The position numbers and the translations under genes are program-made. 64,000 bases of DNA from Geosiphon pyriformis (taxonomy: Eukaryota; Glomeromycota; Glomeromycetes; Archaeosporales; Geosiphonaceae): assembly GCA_016748015.1 (NCBI GenBank), contig JAAOMT010000471.1:24053-88052 (forward strand). Direction: 5' to 3'. Position 1 is the first letter of the stretch, and each line of letters opens with the position of its first letter. Below are positions 11,083-22,699 of this stretch, in pieces. A model generated the notes under the pieces. It did no database searches. It saw nothing but the letters and a program-made list of their open reading frames with translations, and was not told the origin of the DNA.

Positions 11083-12042
11083 CATGAAATTATCTTTATA
11101 ATTCCTATCATTAATTAACCTATATTATTATTTCAAATTATCACTTATTATATTAGCAATATGTCCGAAATTATCATTTAATTAATAACCCAATTTGTAT
11201 ATAACACAAATGTAATCTAATTGTGATGATCAATTATGCAATACCCCGAACTATGTAACATTTAAAAAGTTTGCCAAAATTTGTAGAAATTCGCTGAAAT
11301 AATTGATAGTTCACCGAAATATCTAATAGTTTGCAGAAATAACTTGTAGTTTACTGAAATGTATCTTTAGTTTAGTGAAATTGTAGAAAAAGAGCAAAGT
11401 TCAAGTTCACAGAATAGTGTTACAACAAGTTGTATAAAAGAAAAGCTTCTCTCTTCGAAAAAATGTATCTTACTTTAGATTTATCACTTAGAACCATTCC
11501 TACACACACAAAAAAAAGAAATAAAATATCAAATAATTTGAAAAACCAATTTCTTTAAATATTGCACTTGAAAAATCTCCAAAAACCCAACTAAGTTTTG
11601 AAATTGATTAGCTACCAATTTCAGTAAACTGTTAGTGACTCCAGGCCTGAATAGAAAACGTTTCCCTTGACAGAATTCTATTTTTTTTACATTTTTTTTA
11701 TTTTTCTTTTCTTTTCTTTTATTATCATAATTATTAAGATAGCCTACAGACGAGAATTCCTGTAGAAGAGTTGACTTTCACAGCAAAGTAACTACACATT
11801 TTTAGTGAGCTTCCAGATGAGCAATTCCTGGGAAAGAGTTGATGTTTAATACAACATAACTATATAAAAGCAACTAGCAAGGAATTGGTCATTCCACTCA
11901 TAAGCCCAGCAGCTTAAATTATAAGAGATAATTTGAGGATAAATTCAGTTATTGGAGGTTCAAACACTTTCCATAATTGTGAATTAACAGCAGTACAACA
12001 AACATACAAGAGCTAAGAAGAGACCAAAAACTTCCGGTAACA
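11051..12042 (+). repeat. 3' LTR of element A
   Basis: Partner of 2125-3116 and the same 992 bp length. It starts TGTTACC and ends GGTAACA. TATA box at 11433-11440. Confidence 0.93.
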
Positions 12043-13425
12043 ATAGGCTTAATAATTAACTGAACCAATATAAAAAGTTTAGACAAATTAGATTTCAAAG
12101 AAAACAACTAAAAAAACATCAAAAAGTCATCAATAATTACAAAAAAGAAGACAAAAGTTATTAGAAATAAAAATCTAGAAGAGCTTAAAAAAGCAAAAGC
12201 TTTGACATAAAACTTAGCACTTACAAAATGTAATATAAATACTTTAGAAATTTTAGCACTTTTGAAAGAAAAAGATAGAGACATCTTACAGTTTACAGTC
12301 AGATAATTTACTTTTTAATATCTAAAATAGCTTAACAATTAGAGATTTTTTACTAAATACAACACTTTTTTAGTATATCAGTTTTAATAATCACAACATC
12401 TAAATAAACTTGAGATTCAAATATAATCAATGCAAATTGAGAATAATAACCAGAATTAAGAAAATAAAAAATAAAACATGTTTAACTATTAATTTGGGAA
12501 ATTATATTACTGATTTTAAAAGCAATACAACCAAAGAAAAAATTAACCAATTTGGTCTTAAACTTATTACAAAACAGAATAATTTTATTTTGATTTATCA
12601 AAAAAAAAATCTTAATATTATTTTTATCCACTAAAACTAATCAATAACTTAAAGCAAATACAGCAAAATCTAGTTTTTCAAAATAAACAATTATGTATTA
12701 CCAAACACTAACAAATTTTAGTACAACATAGATAATCTTACCAAACACACTAAAAGCTGTCCTAATATTAGCAACAGATATATTTAAAGACATATTATCC
12801 AATACAATAGCAGCAAAAAAAGAACTAGTCTCAAAAATCACCAAAAATTTGGCAATTTTAAGAGTAGTCAAATAAATAGAACTTGTAAACTTAACCAAAA
12901 AAACAGCTTTCAAAAACTTTTAAGAAGCAAACTTTACACAAAAAAGCTTTACATTGTTCTTTAACATTAATTTCACACCTAAAAAACCATATATCAATTA
13001 AAAAACAGTCTTAATATATAATAATTTAAACTTGAAAGTAGTATCAGACACCAAAATAAAAATTATTTATTTTGTAAACTTTTGATAACTAGATTTGATT
13101 TCTCAAGTACTACCAGCAGCAGCACTAAAAACTAACAAAAAAAATAAATCAGTTTCTATTTGATTAGTCCAGTTTCCAAAAACAAGTAATCTAATAGAAA
13201 ATTGTTGTTTTGTTTTAAAAACCAATAATAATTTGCCAAAAAAAACCATATTTGACAGTACAACCAGTGATTAATCTTGGCCCATTTTAAACAACATGCT
13301 AAATATTACAACAAAAATCTTATTTAAGATCTTATTAAAAACTACAAAGATAAACAGTTGCTTTTACTTTTTTGAAACTTTGGTTTTTTTGACTATTATT
13401 TTTAAAGAGATAATATTAAAGACAT
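12043..13425 (-). pseudogene. Fossil LINE ORF1, middle piece between the two LTR elements
   Basis: The minus strand reads, with decay stops, as an ORF1-like protein. An open segment MKAVFLVKFTSSIYLTTL… (12,913-12,698) is followed by LKFVSVW(stop)YIIVYFEKLD, LVDKNNIKIF, NQNKIILF, TCFIFYFLNSGYYSQF and a decayed Cys-rich zinc-knuckle area near 12,300. Further on, FVSAKFYVKAFAF leads to the element A insertion point, where the frame continues at 2124. I recognise it as the ORF1 of a LINE family abundant in mycorrhizal fungi. That is from memory, and tblastn would settle it. Stops fall on expected Trp and Gln positions. Confidence 0.65.
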
Positions 13426-13498
13426 TGTTACTCATAAAATGAAAAACAGATACAGGGAAAATAGTAGACCAATAAGTGAATAGTATGTAACACATAAG

Positions 13499-13690
13499 CA
13501 CATTGCTCAGCAATGTAGAGCAATAATAGAAATCATGACACATTGCTCAGCAATGTAGAGCAATATCAGAAAACACAGCACATTGCTTAACAATATGGAG
13601 CAATGTTAAAAAAATAAAAGCACATCACTCAGCAATGTAAACATTGCTCAAAAAATCATAGCATATTGCTCGGGAAGATGAGTGATTTTA
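13499..13690 (+). repeat. About 40-bp tandem repeats in U3 of element B
   Basis: Four to five imperfect units of CACATTGCTCAGCAAT followed by (G/A)TAGAGCAAT, spaced about 40 bp. Each holds the inverted repeat ATTGCT-C-AGCAAT. The 3' LTR carries the matching array at about 22,771-22,955. Position upstream of the TATA site suggests enhancer-like or protein-binding units. Confidence 0.75.
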
Positions 13691-13706
13691 TAGAACATTA
13701 ATTATG

Positions 13707-13715
13707 TATATATAG
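13707..13715 (+). promoter_or_regulatory. TATA-like element of the element B LTR
   Basis: TATATATAG just downstream of the U3 repeat array, also present in the 3' LTR. The region is AT-rich, so the call is moderate. Confidence 0.4.
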
Positions 13716-14312
13716 CAGTGTTAGAAGTAGAAAGAGCAGAATTCTTTAGTTAGAAATTTTCCATTCACAAATATTAAATAAAATAAATTATTTACCATTC
13801 AAATTCATTCTCCACTATCAACACTTCATGTTAATAGTAATTGATACTTAACCATGCTGGAACAATAACTCTTGATCATGGCTATTGATGAGACACTAAC
13901 TTGCATATTGTCTTGGCTCATTTCTTTATTTTTCTTTTATTTTTTTTTTTTCTTTGATTTTATTGTTGTATACTAACTGATTAAAGATTAAAGTACTAAG
14001 TAATTAACATCATGGATAGCCTGGTAAAAGACCCAAAAATAAGAGTAAAATTATATATATATTAATGGATAGCTTACCAGAAGGGCATAATTGTTAGAAT
14101 AAACCGGCCACCAAGCTGAAAACAAAAATTGGGAACACAATTCACCAACCAATTACATCATTATTAAATCTCTGTTCATTATACAAAGGACTCCACTCTA
14201 AAACCTTCAGATACAACCAATGTATTAGTATTATCAACATTGTCAAGATATTGAGTACCAAGTTATGGATTTGTTATTTGATTTGAGACCCCAAATAATC
14301 ATCTGTAACATT

Positions 14313-14324
14313 TGGTGCTCCCTG
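14313..14324 (+). other. Putative primer-binding site, element B
   Basis: TGGTGCTCCCTG starts two bases after the LTR end and shares TGGTGCTC with element A at the same position. Confidence 0.55.
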
Positions 14325-14371
14325 TGAGATATAATTTTACAGAGAACAGCACCAACCACAATCATCTAAAA

Positions 14372-16600
14372 GTGGCAGAATCAGAAATCATAGGAACAAA
14401 CCATTTAGGATTTGCCAAATACTTATTTCAACAGTACAGTCAACAATTAAGCTTAACCAACAACCATTATCCAGCAGAATTCACTTTTAACTTTTATGTT
14501 AACAAAAAGATCACAGACTGCTTAGGAAGAACAGTTGATATTGAATTAGCAAGAAAAAACTTTTATACAGAATTATTTCAACATATTAATTTACCAAGAA
14601 ACTATAGTTTCGCAATTATCAGGGAAATCAATCAAACTATTGAAAAGTACACTCAACAACAATTTCCCATTACCTATGCAGACAAAGGCAAAGGAAGATT
14701 GCAAACCCCAGCAGTAACACTAAAACAAATACAACCACACAATTGGAAGAAAACCTGAGTTGAATCATTCACCAATCTATCATACCATTATACACCAAGA
14801 AGTGCCATCAATATCTCATTAACAGGTGTGTCCACATCACATATGACATCAACATTTGGCCGACTCCCATTCCAGAGTAAATAAAAGAAAGCAGAGTTAT
14901 TAGAAACTTATGGCAATTATTTTGAAGGATTTAAAACATGATTACCAATGTTATCAGAATTCTGATCACCACCACCTTAACCAAATTTCAGAAACACGAG
15001 TCCTTGGGAAATAATGGAATCAGAAGAAGAGAAAGAAAAAAAATCTGAAGATCAAAAATTTACTTACCAGAATCCAATCACAGAAAACTCGGAATTTGGA
15101 ACCCCAAATTTTCAAACCCAGCAAAATTCAAATTTAGAAAATCTGAAAATTGGGACTCCAAATATTCAACTACTGCCAAATCAGAACAATCAAAACTCTG
15201 ATCTAATTAATCAACTAGACCTACCTCCCGTTATTATTATTAACCCACCACCAGTTGAACCAATTAGCCAGTCACTACAACAACCACACCAGTAGATTCA
15301 ACAGCCACTAGTACCACTTCAACAACCACCACAACCCAACTTAGATCTAATGGTATACGTATCAATAGCCAAACTCGAAAAATTCACTGGTGAAGAGAAC
15401 AATGCCCAAGTATGGCTAAATAATGTGGAGAAAGCCATTGCAGTTAATGGATGGAATAATGCCAGAGCCATGCAAGCCATTCCATATTTTCTCTAAAATA
15501 CTGCCAATTTATGGTACCAAAGCCTGGTCAACAAACTTCAAGATTTCAATGCATTCAAAATTGAGTTCTTAAGATACTTTAGCAACAATAACAGCATTAA
15601 CAAACTAGCAAACATATTCACTACCATCAAACAAGGAAAAAATGAAGCAGTCACTACTTACTTAGAACACTTCTACAGAAATCTGCACTAGATCCAAGTT
15701 ATTGACACCAATTATTTCACAGTAGCCCAAATCCTAAATCAGTTTATTTGCAGATTATGCAGTAGCATTCTGCAACGTATATGTCTATTGCATTTCATCA
15801 ATCTGCAAGCAGCCATCACAAACGCCCGAAATTTTGAAGCCACTGAATTCGAAGCTAACCACACCCAAGCTGTTAATCTAGTAATAAATAGATCATCTGA
15901 ATTGGATTCCAAATTGAAACAATTTAGTAATTCCATCAATCAGAAATTAGAGAGATACTTAGTTAACAATCACACAATTTATTAACCACCACAATGATGC
16001 AATAATTCTGGAAATGCAAATCATTTCCAGAATTAGTCGTGTCTATCATCATCGACCAATCAACAGTGATAACAAAAAACACATGTTTGCCACTATTGTG
16101 ATAAACAAGGACACCTACAAATCAATTGCTGCCATTGCTTAAATAACCAACAATTAGAAAATCAATATTGAAACCCCGATTGCCGGTTTTAAATTCCAAA
16201 TAACCTACCAAACTCAGAGCCATATTATTAGAATTACATATCTATAATGCAGTAGCCACTTTATCAACCACCAGTATATCAAGCACCAATTTATCAACCG
16301 ATAACACCGACAATTTATTAACTGTAGTCACAACTTATTTATCAGCCACAGTCTCAGGTAATCTATCAGCCCCAACAAATTTAAACACCACCACAGAACT
16401 TACCTCAAAACGGAACTCAAAGGCCAAGATTAATCCAGCAAAGCTGGAGATCATCAATGGTAGTTTACCAACTGATCTCCAGTTCTTTCACACAACCAGC
16501 AAAATCTTGACAATAGAATTCAGGCACCGAGTATGCCCAAAACCCAAATTTCCAGAACTATTTAAGTCTCCTGGTTATTTTAAAAGATGCCCAACTCAAT
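14372..16600 (+). pseudogene. gag: Element B ORF1, Gag region
   Basis: The frame opens after a TAA in the LTR end. As in element A there is no early in-frame ATG, and the shared AAAGTGGCA places a GTG at 14372. The N-terminal region (about 130 residues) aligns weakly with element A. The Gag core (LEKFTGEENNAQVWLNNVEK, NGWNNARAMQAIPYFL) spans about 15,350-15,980. A CX2CX4HX4C knuckle (CHYCDKQGHLQINC) lies at 16,088-16,129, followed by a Gln/Pro/Tyr-rich linker. Many TAG, TAA and TGA codons occur at probable Trp and Gln sites. No frame change was seen. Confidence 0.82.
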
Positions 16601-16739
16601 AATCCGGAGACCAACTAACAACTAACACTTACCAGCAACATTCTACCAGCTACTATTACCAAGAACAAATCACTGAATGCCATTTTCCCATTTAAACTCA
16701 AAAAACTGTCGACCACACCATTATTTAGTGAAACCACTC

Positions 16740-17073
16740 TGGAAGAAAAACCTATTACTGCCATGTATATTGATGCCAAAGTTGATAGCCATTCTATTAA
16801 ACTAATCCTAAACAGTGGATCAACTGGTAGCATCATTACAAAACAACTTATGGATCAATTAAGTTGTCAAGTTGATTGTGCTGCCAATGGTAGGATCATA
16901 ATTGCCAATGGAGCAACAAAAACTCTCATTGGTAAGATCAACAACTTTCCCATCAAAGTCAATAGTATCATGGTCCCAATCAAAGTACTGGTCATGGAAG
17001 CCACCCAATATGAAGCACTTATTGGTAATAATTGGCTATTCAAAACCAACGTGTTGCTTGATTGGAATATATA
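16740..17073 (+). pseudogene. Element B ORF1, aspartic protease domain with lost catalytic Asp
   Basis: Aligns with the element A protease through LILNSGSTGSIITKQL, KVLVMEATQYEALIGNNWL and LLDWN. The active-site D-S-G is N-S-G here (AAC at 16,811-16,813), a G-to-A change that should abolish proteolysis. A TAG at about 17,072 stands where element A has Gln, and the frame continues unchanged beyond it. Confidence 0.82.
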
Positions 17074-17089
17074 GGAGCTTCAAATTAGC

Positions 17090-18160
17090 CAGAATGGCTA
17101 ACACACATGCATACCAGCTACATATAACTATTTCAAAACCACCAATTCGACAACACCACTTATTGAATTTGAGAAAAAGAAAAAGAAACCTACCTGGAAA
17201 GCCTACCAAGTTTCTTGGGCTGACACAAAACACAATGAGCTATTACCAGTACCTTTATGGGATGACAACAGCAAAAGAAAGCAGAGCAAAGAACTTACCT
17301 GAAAAGCCGACCAAGCCTGGGAAACCAGCAATAACCAGGAAGAACAAATAAATTGGGAATGGAAAGAAGACAAAAAAGAAAAAGGAAAGGGGAAGGAAGA
17401 AGAACCAACAACTGACAGCAATCTCACTTATAATTTCTACACTACACTCTACCAATCCACTTATTGCCGCCCAAAACTGGTAAGCATTGATTGCGGCAAG
17501 AAATTGTCATCAATGAGTGCTTGTTGTGGTGATGATAAGGAGTACACTTCAGCAACAAAATTCTACTGCCACCCATGCATTATTGAATGCTTTGAAAGGC
17601 CAAAACAGGTTGGAAAATGGAACAATGAACCATGCTTGGCTTGTGGAGAAACTCTTTTGGACAAAGAAATGTGGAACAACATTTCTGGGTAAGGAGAAAC
17701 ATGCAATGAATTGTGTCAATACATGATTTTCATAAGTGATTGGGTAATAAAAAGAATGCTTATAGACACTGCCTATAGACAAGTCATCAAATGTCTAGAC
17801 AGATGTCCACACAATGATGACAAAATCTGGCGAATGGCACTCGCCAAAATCAAAGAAGTAACATCAAAAGAAATAAAAACAATTAAAAATAACCCACCTG
17901 AACCTATAGAACTTGACTGGAACCCAGAACCAGTTATAAATCTCCTAGATCCAGAACAATTCTACAAACATTATCAAAAGCTAGCACCTATAAGAAAAGA
18001 GCAAGAGCAATGCTTGGAAAAAATAAATACAAGACTATGTGATCATTGTTTAATTCCCTGTGACTTCTAATACTGTAATGAATGTGACCTTATTTACAAT
18101 CCATCACCATACATGATTCACACAATCCCAAAAAAAGACAAACCAATCAGCAGCTGCACA
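17090..18160 (+). pseudogene. Element B ORF1, cysteine-rich module of unknown function
   Basis: Same frame as the protease. After a Lys/Glu-rich linker come DCGKKLSSMSACC, FYCHPCIIEC, PCLACGETLL, CNELCQY and LCDHCLIPC…YCNEC, each matching a Cys group of element A in order. A region of about 80 residues with few Cys separates the clusters. A Ser/Asn-rich linker then leads to the dUTPase. The pattern is kept although the spacers have diverged, so it is probably a real metal-binding domain. Function unknown. Confidence 0.75.
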
Positions 18161-18319
18161 TCAGAATTGGAATCAGTTTTCAATCCTGATTTAAACTTTG
18201 ACAATAACAACAATAAAAATAACAGTTCCAGTTCCACTCAATATAGTAACAAAAATAACAATGATTTGGACTCTGATTCAAATCCCAAAACATTTATCGC
18301 ACTTTCTGATCTCATCAAG

Positions 18320-18800
18320 AAGCAGAAACTGAAATGGTTCAGTGATAACAATGAAAGTATCATGCCAGAATGTGTACATAATACTGATGCAGGGTTTGAT
18401 CTGAGATATCCAGAAAAAAATGCCATAAAAGTGGAACTTCACTCATGCACCTGCATTGATTTCAAAATAGCACTGAAGATCTCAGCAACAACTATGGTTC
18501 AACTAGCATCTAGGAGTAGCTTGGCGAAAAAGAAAATCAACATCAAAGGAGAGATAATTAATGCAAAATATGTAGGAAATATCATTGTTATGTTACAAAA
18601 TGACTTTAAAAAGGCCTATATCATAAAGTCAAATGAAAAGATAGCACAAGCAATATTCTTACCTCTGCTGAAAATAGCTCAATTAGTGTCAATAGAAAAC
18701 AGGAAGGAATTAGGGATTACAGTTAGAGGGATACAGGAATTTGGATTAATGGGTAGAATAGATATACCAGTTAATATGGCAGAAGAAGAAATTGCTGACA
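18320..18800 (+). pseudogene. Element B ORF1, dUTPase domain
   Basis: Motifs in one uninterrupted frame: DAGFDLRYP (1), SRSSLAKK (2), GEIINAKYVGNI (3), KIAQAIFLPL (4), RGIQEFGLMG (5). Motif 3 should carry the catalytic Asp but has Asn (AAT at 18,560-18,562), and motif 5 has lost part of its usual GFGSTG. It is therefore probably inactive in this copy, though clearly homologous to the dUTPase of element A and in the same place. Confidence 0.88.
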
Positions 18801-18895
18801 AAGGAAAAATTATCTCAACCTGTCAAACAATTTCCATTCTGCCATATGACCAGTATATATTAGCCATAAAAAAAGAAGTAAAAGATCAAGCTTAA

Positions 18896-20587
18896 TTGTT
18901 TGAAGCAGAAGCCACCATTTGTGAATCAGGAGAGATTGGACTCACCAATCTCTACATCTCAACCAACAGTCCCAAAAACATTAAAATTCTCATTTACAAC
19001 ACAACTGGAAACGTCATTGAAATACCAAAGAGAACTATTATTAAATATTTAACCACTGAAATTGAGGATCAACTACCAAACCACATTCCAGATTTTCCAC
19101 AGCTTTGCGAATACGTGGACATTATATCACTAACCATCTATGGACGAAATGAATGTTATCTGCTTCAACCAGAACAATTGGAACAGATAAACATGAAAAA
19201 TCTAGACTCACTTCAACAGATACAACTAAGGATGTTACTTAGCCAATTCAATAACATCTTTGCTAGTGAAAATGAATTTGGCCATACTAACATTATACAG
19301 CATCAAATTAAGACTGAAGATACAATGCCAATTAAACAAAGAGCATACAGAGTACCACCAGCTAGCCATGAGATCATTCATCAAGAAATCAATCAGATGT
19401 TTGACAATGGGCTAATTCAGCTATTAATAAGTCCATGATCATCACCAGTAGTACTAGTCCAGAAGAAGAATGAGAAGATCTATTTTTATGTGGATTATCA
19501 AAAACTGAATGGAGTAACTAAAAGTAATAGCTATCCAACTCCAAAGATTTAAGAATTATTCAATGCTTTTGGAAGAAATAGATGGTTTTCAACACTAGAT
19601 TTAGATAGTGGTTACTGGCAAGTAGCCATGGATCCAGCTGACAAAGAAAAAACAGCATTTACCACAAGAGAGGAGAATTTTGAGTTTGAAGTCATGCCAT
19701 TTGGCTTGATAAATGCTCCAGCAACATTCCAATGGCTCATAGAAATTGTCTATACTGGATTATTATGAAAATCAGTAGTTGTATACTTAGACAACACAAA
19801 TATATTCTCCAAAACATTTGATGACCATTTACATCATCTTTAACAAGTATTTGAAAGACTCAGATGAGCAGAATTGAAACTAAATGCCAACAAATACTTC
19901 TTTGGAAAAACCAAGCTTAAGTTTTTAGAACATATGGTGAGCAAAGATAGTATCAAAATGGATTCAGATGAGATTGCAATAGTAAAGAACTTTTCAGTAC
20001 CAACAAACTTGCCAGAACTAAGGGCATTTTTGGAATTCGCAGGCTACTATTACCATTTTATCAAGAACTTTTCTAAACTAGCTTAGCCATTTCACTATCT
20101 ACAAACCAAAAATGTGAAATATGAATGGACTGAAGCTTAACAAGAAGCATTTAACACATTAAGAAGAAAGCTTATCCAAGCTTCAGTATTGATGTATCCA
20201 GATTCCAACAAACTATTCATCATTACTATTGATGCATCAGGTCAAGCATTGGGAGCAGTACTATTACAAAAAAGACCAGATAGAAAAAAACATTCAGTAG
20301 CTTATGCCAGTAAAAGCTTAAGTCCAGCTGAAAAGAACTTTAGAACTCCAGCATTGGAACACTTAGCAATCTATTGGGCTGTCATCAAATAAAGAGAATA
20401 CTTGAACCAAAAGTTTGAAATATATATGGATCACAAGGAATTGACTTTAATCTAGAAGCAAGAATTTGGAAATGATTGCCATGCCAGATAGAAAATAAAA
20501 TTTTCACCATTCAATTACACAGTACATTATAAAAAAGGAAAAGACAATAGAAATGCTGATGGTTTGTCATGAATAAGACAAATCTAA
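18896..20587 (+). pseudogene. Element B ORF1, reverse transcriptase and RNase H
   Basis: The linker and RT align with element A: QIKTEDTMPIKQRAYRVPP, SSPVVLVQKK, YVDYQKLNGVT, STLDLDSGYWQ (motif A Asp intact), VMPFGLINAPATFQ. The YxDD box is YLDN, with the second Asp changed to Asn (AAC at 19,793-19,795). RNase H from about 20,210 has TIDASGQALGAVL, ALEHLAIYWAV and MDHKELTL, a better-kept set than in A. The ORF ends (W)IRQI then TAA at 20,585-20,587, the codon homologous to the ORF1 stop in A. Internal stops are mostly Trp, Gln and Arg sites. Confidence 0.88.
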
Positions 20588-20618
20588 AAACATTTCAACC
20601 CAAAAATATAACAAAAAG

Positions 20619-21995
20619 ATGAATACGCAAAAATACCAACAATTCCAGCATTATATAAATACTCAATTATTCAAGGAGAAATTATCTCAAAAAGAACAAA
20701 ACAACATAAAACAGCAATCAAAATATTTTATCAATCATCAAAATATACTTTACTAGAAAAACAGAAAAAATCCAAACCAATCAACCAAAGTAGTTATGGA
20801 ACCAGAAAAAAAAACAATATTGTTCAACATGCACTCAGATCCAACAGCAGGACATTTTCATAAAGAAGCAATTATAGAAAGAACCAAAAAAAGATACTAT
20901 TGGCCATCAATGTATTCAGACATCATCTAATATGTTCAGAATTGTGATACTTGTCAGAGAAGAGGTAGAACAAGACCAAGTAAACTATTAAGACCAATCA
21001 AAGTGGAACAACTATTTGATTGAATTGGAATTAATTTAGTTGGACCACTAACAATCACTAGCAAAAACAACAGATATATTGCAGTAACCATGGATTATCT
21101 CACTAAATGGCCAGAAGCAAAAGCCATTTAAAGAGCAGATGCAGAATCTGTTGCCGAATTTGTTCATCAAGATTTGATCTGTTGACACGGATGTCCAAAA
21201 AAACTACTATTAAATCAAAGAACCCACTTTGTGAACAGAACATTGACAGAATTAAGTCAAAGATTTAGAATTAAAAGACTCTTATTATTATCATACCATC
21301 CACAAACAAATGGACTAGTCAAAAGATTTAACAGAACATTGTGTAAAGCAATCACCAAAATCAGTCAAGAAAACCAAGACGAATGGGATTTAGTTATACC
21401 ATCAGTATTATTTGCTTATTGGGCAATAAGACAAGATACTACACAAGCAACACCATTTGAATTAGTATATGGTAGAATAGCAACATTATCAGTTAAGATA
21501 GAGGTTAACACATATCTAACTGAACCAATAACAGAAGCTAATTTCCAAGAAACATTGTTGAAAAAAACATATGACCTAATGGAAACACTAGAAAACAGAT
21601 AATAAAAAGCAGCTGATAACATTCAAAAGTCTTAAGAAAAGCAAAAAAAATGACACAATAACCAATTACCAGATAAACCAATTGAATTCAAGATTGGAGA
21701 CAAAGTACTTCTATATTGTACCAAAGTAGAAAAACAATAAAGTAGAAAATTCAATCCCAAATGGGACAGACCATTTCACATAGAAGAAATTCTTGGAAAT
21801 AGAGCTTATAAATTAAGATGGAACAACAAAATTTTAACCAAAACAGCACATAGTGATCAACTGAAATCTTATCACCAAATAGCATCATCATCTACCAATA
21901 ACATTCTACAATTGTAAGTACAACAAATACTAGTTCAACCAAATGAGATTCCACAAGATCTAGAACCAATCATAATCATTGGACCAAACATGTAA
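20619..21995 (+). pseudogene. Element B ORF2, integrase in its own reading frame
   Basis: ATG 20,619 starts MNTQKYQQFQHYI…, aligning from its first residue with MNLENYNNLKQYL… of element A. The ORF is in the +1 frame relative to RT-RNase H and ends at TAA 21,993-21,995 (about 458 residues; A has 461). The H2C2 region is kept (NMHSD, GHF, CDTCQ). All three acidic DDE residues are changed: Asn at 21,033-21,035, Asn at 21,213-21,215 and Lys at 21,321-21,323. A GPY/F-like tail follows (RPFHIEEILGNRAYKL). Integration activity should be absent. Confidence 0.88.
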
Positions 21996-22029
21996 AATCA
22001 AACAATAAAAAAATATATAAAGACACAGT

Positions 22030-22683
22030 ATATGCGACAAAGGCAATCAAAAAAAAAATAGAAATACCAGATTATAATTACACCATAGCTCAACAATTAT
22101 TTCAGGCCTTAAGTCAACAATCTTTAGACATAGAAATTATTGTTAACAACCAAACAATTTGTTACTGAAACACCAAAAGAAAGACAAAAAATACACCATA
22201 TCAGCAGTTACCAAAAACTGGTCAGATAACATAATAGAAAAAGTAAAGAACACTTTTGGAAAAATACCTATTATGGCACCAACAGAAGAACTTACAAAAA
22301 AAAATTGGAAGCAATAAACAAAACAACTTTCAATATCATATTATTACTACCAGTTAAGTCGAAAGTTAAATATTCAAGAGTTGTATATCAACAAATCCAA
22401 AAGGATATTTAACCAAAACATAATACAGCAAATTGAAGAATTTATTGGAAAAAAGACAAACTCAACACTACATGTGAGAATAATTTACTGACTGCACAAC
22501 ATATTTCAGAACTATCCAGAAATACTGTTATACTCTGACATGGAAACCATAACCATTAACCAATGGAGAAGAATGAACAATGTACAAGTAGAAGATGTGA
22601 AAAATAAAGTCGAACAAACAATACTAGAAAAAGAAGTATTAGAGCTAATTCAGAATGAAGATTTCGACAAAGCTCAATATTAA
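22030..22683 (+). pseudogene. Element B ORF3, unknown protein between integrase and 3' LTR
   Basis: Segments align with element A ORF3 in order: IEIPDYNYTIAQQLFQAL, then after a frame change KKDKKYTISAVTKNW, MAPTEELTKKNW, ISYYYQLSRKLNIQELY, TNSTLHVRIIYWLHNIF and a Glu-rich C-terminus ending at TAA 22,681-22,683. Stops at probable Trp sites and at least one frame change break it. Ending just before the purine tract supports its being the last gene of the element. Function unknown. Confidence 0.6.
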
Positions 22684-22699
22684 AAAAAGGAGGAGATAA
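22683..22699 (+). other. Polypurine tract, element B
   Basis: An A/G run with AAGGAGGAGATAA ends at the 3' LTR start. Confidence 0.65.

Larger units (their letters stand above)
2125..12042 (+). mobile_element. Element A: complete but inactivated Ty3/Gypsy LTR retrotransposon
   Basis: It is bounded by two LTRs of 992 bp (2125-3116 and 11051-12042), with TG…CA ends in the 3' copy. Flanks are ACAG (2121-2124) and ATAG (12043-12046), a 4-bp target duplication with one transition. A primer-binding-like site follows the 5' LTR and a purine tract precedes the 3' LTR. The order is Gag, protease, Cys-rich module, dUTPase, RT-RNase H, integrase (separate ORF), unknown ORF3. RT before integrase, the GPY/F-like tail and the motif set place it in Ty3/Gypsy. 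It is disabled by many TGA/TAG/TAA codons at Trp, Gln and Arg sites, two frame changes (near 5,518 and 6,840), and Asp-to-Asn changes in RT and integrase. It sits inside a minus-strand LINE ORF1. Confidence 0.93.
13426..14310 (+). repeat. 5' LTR of element B
   Basis: Starts TGTTACTCAT and ends CTGTAACA. It aligns to 22,700-23,586 with mostly transition differences and one or two small indels. It contains a U3 tandem array, a TATA-like site and AT-rich U5. Confidence 0.92.

Noticed and set aside
13499-13690. CRISPR-like array in the element B LTR
   Set aside because: Units are imperfect, the intervening sequence is itself repeated, the same array is in both LTRs, and the genome is eukaryotic.
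3699-20572. TGA read as tryptophan (alternative genetic code) in the LTR elements
   Set aside because: TAG and TAA also occur at Trp, Gln and Arg sites in the same ORFs, host genes use TGG for Trp, and LTR pairs show the same transitions outside coding DNA. Mutation explains it better.
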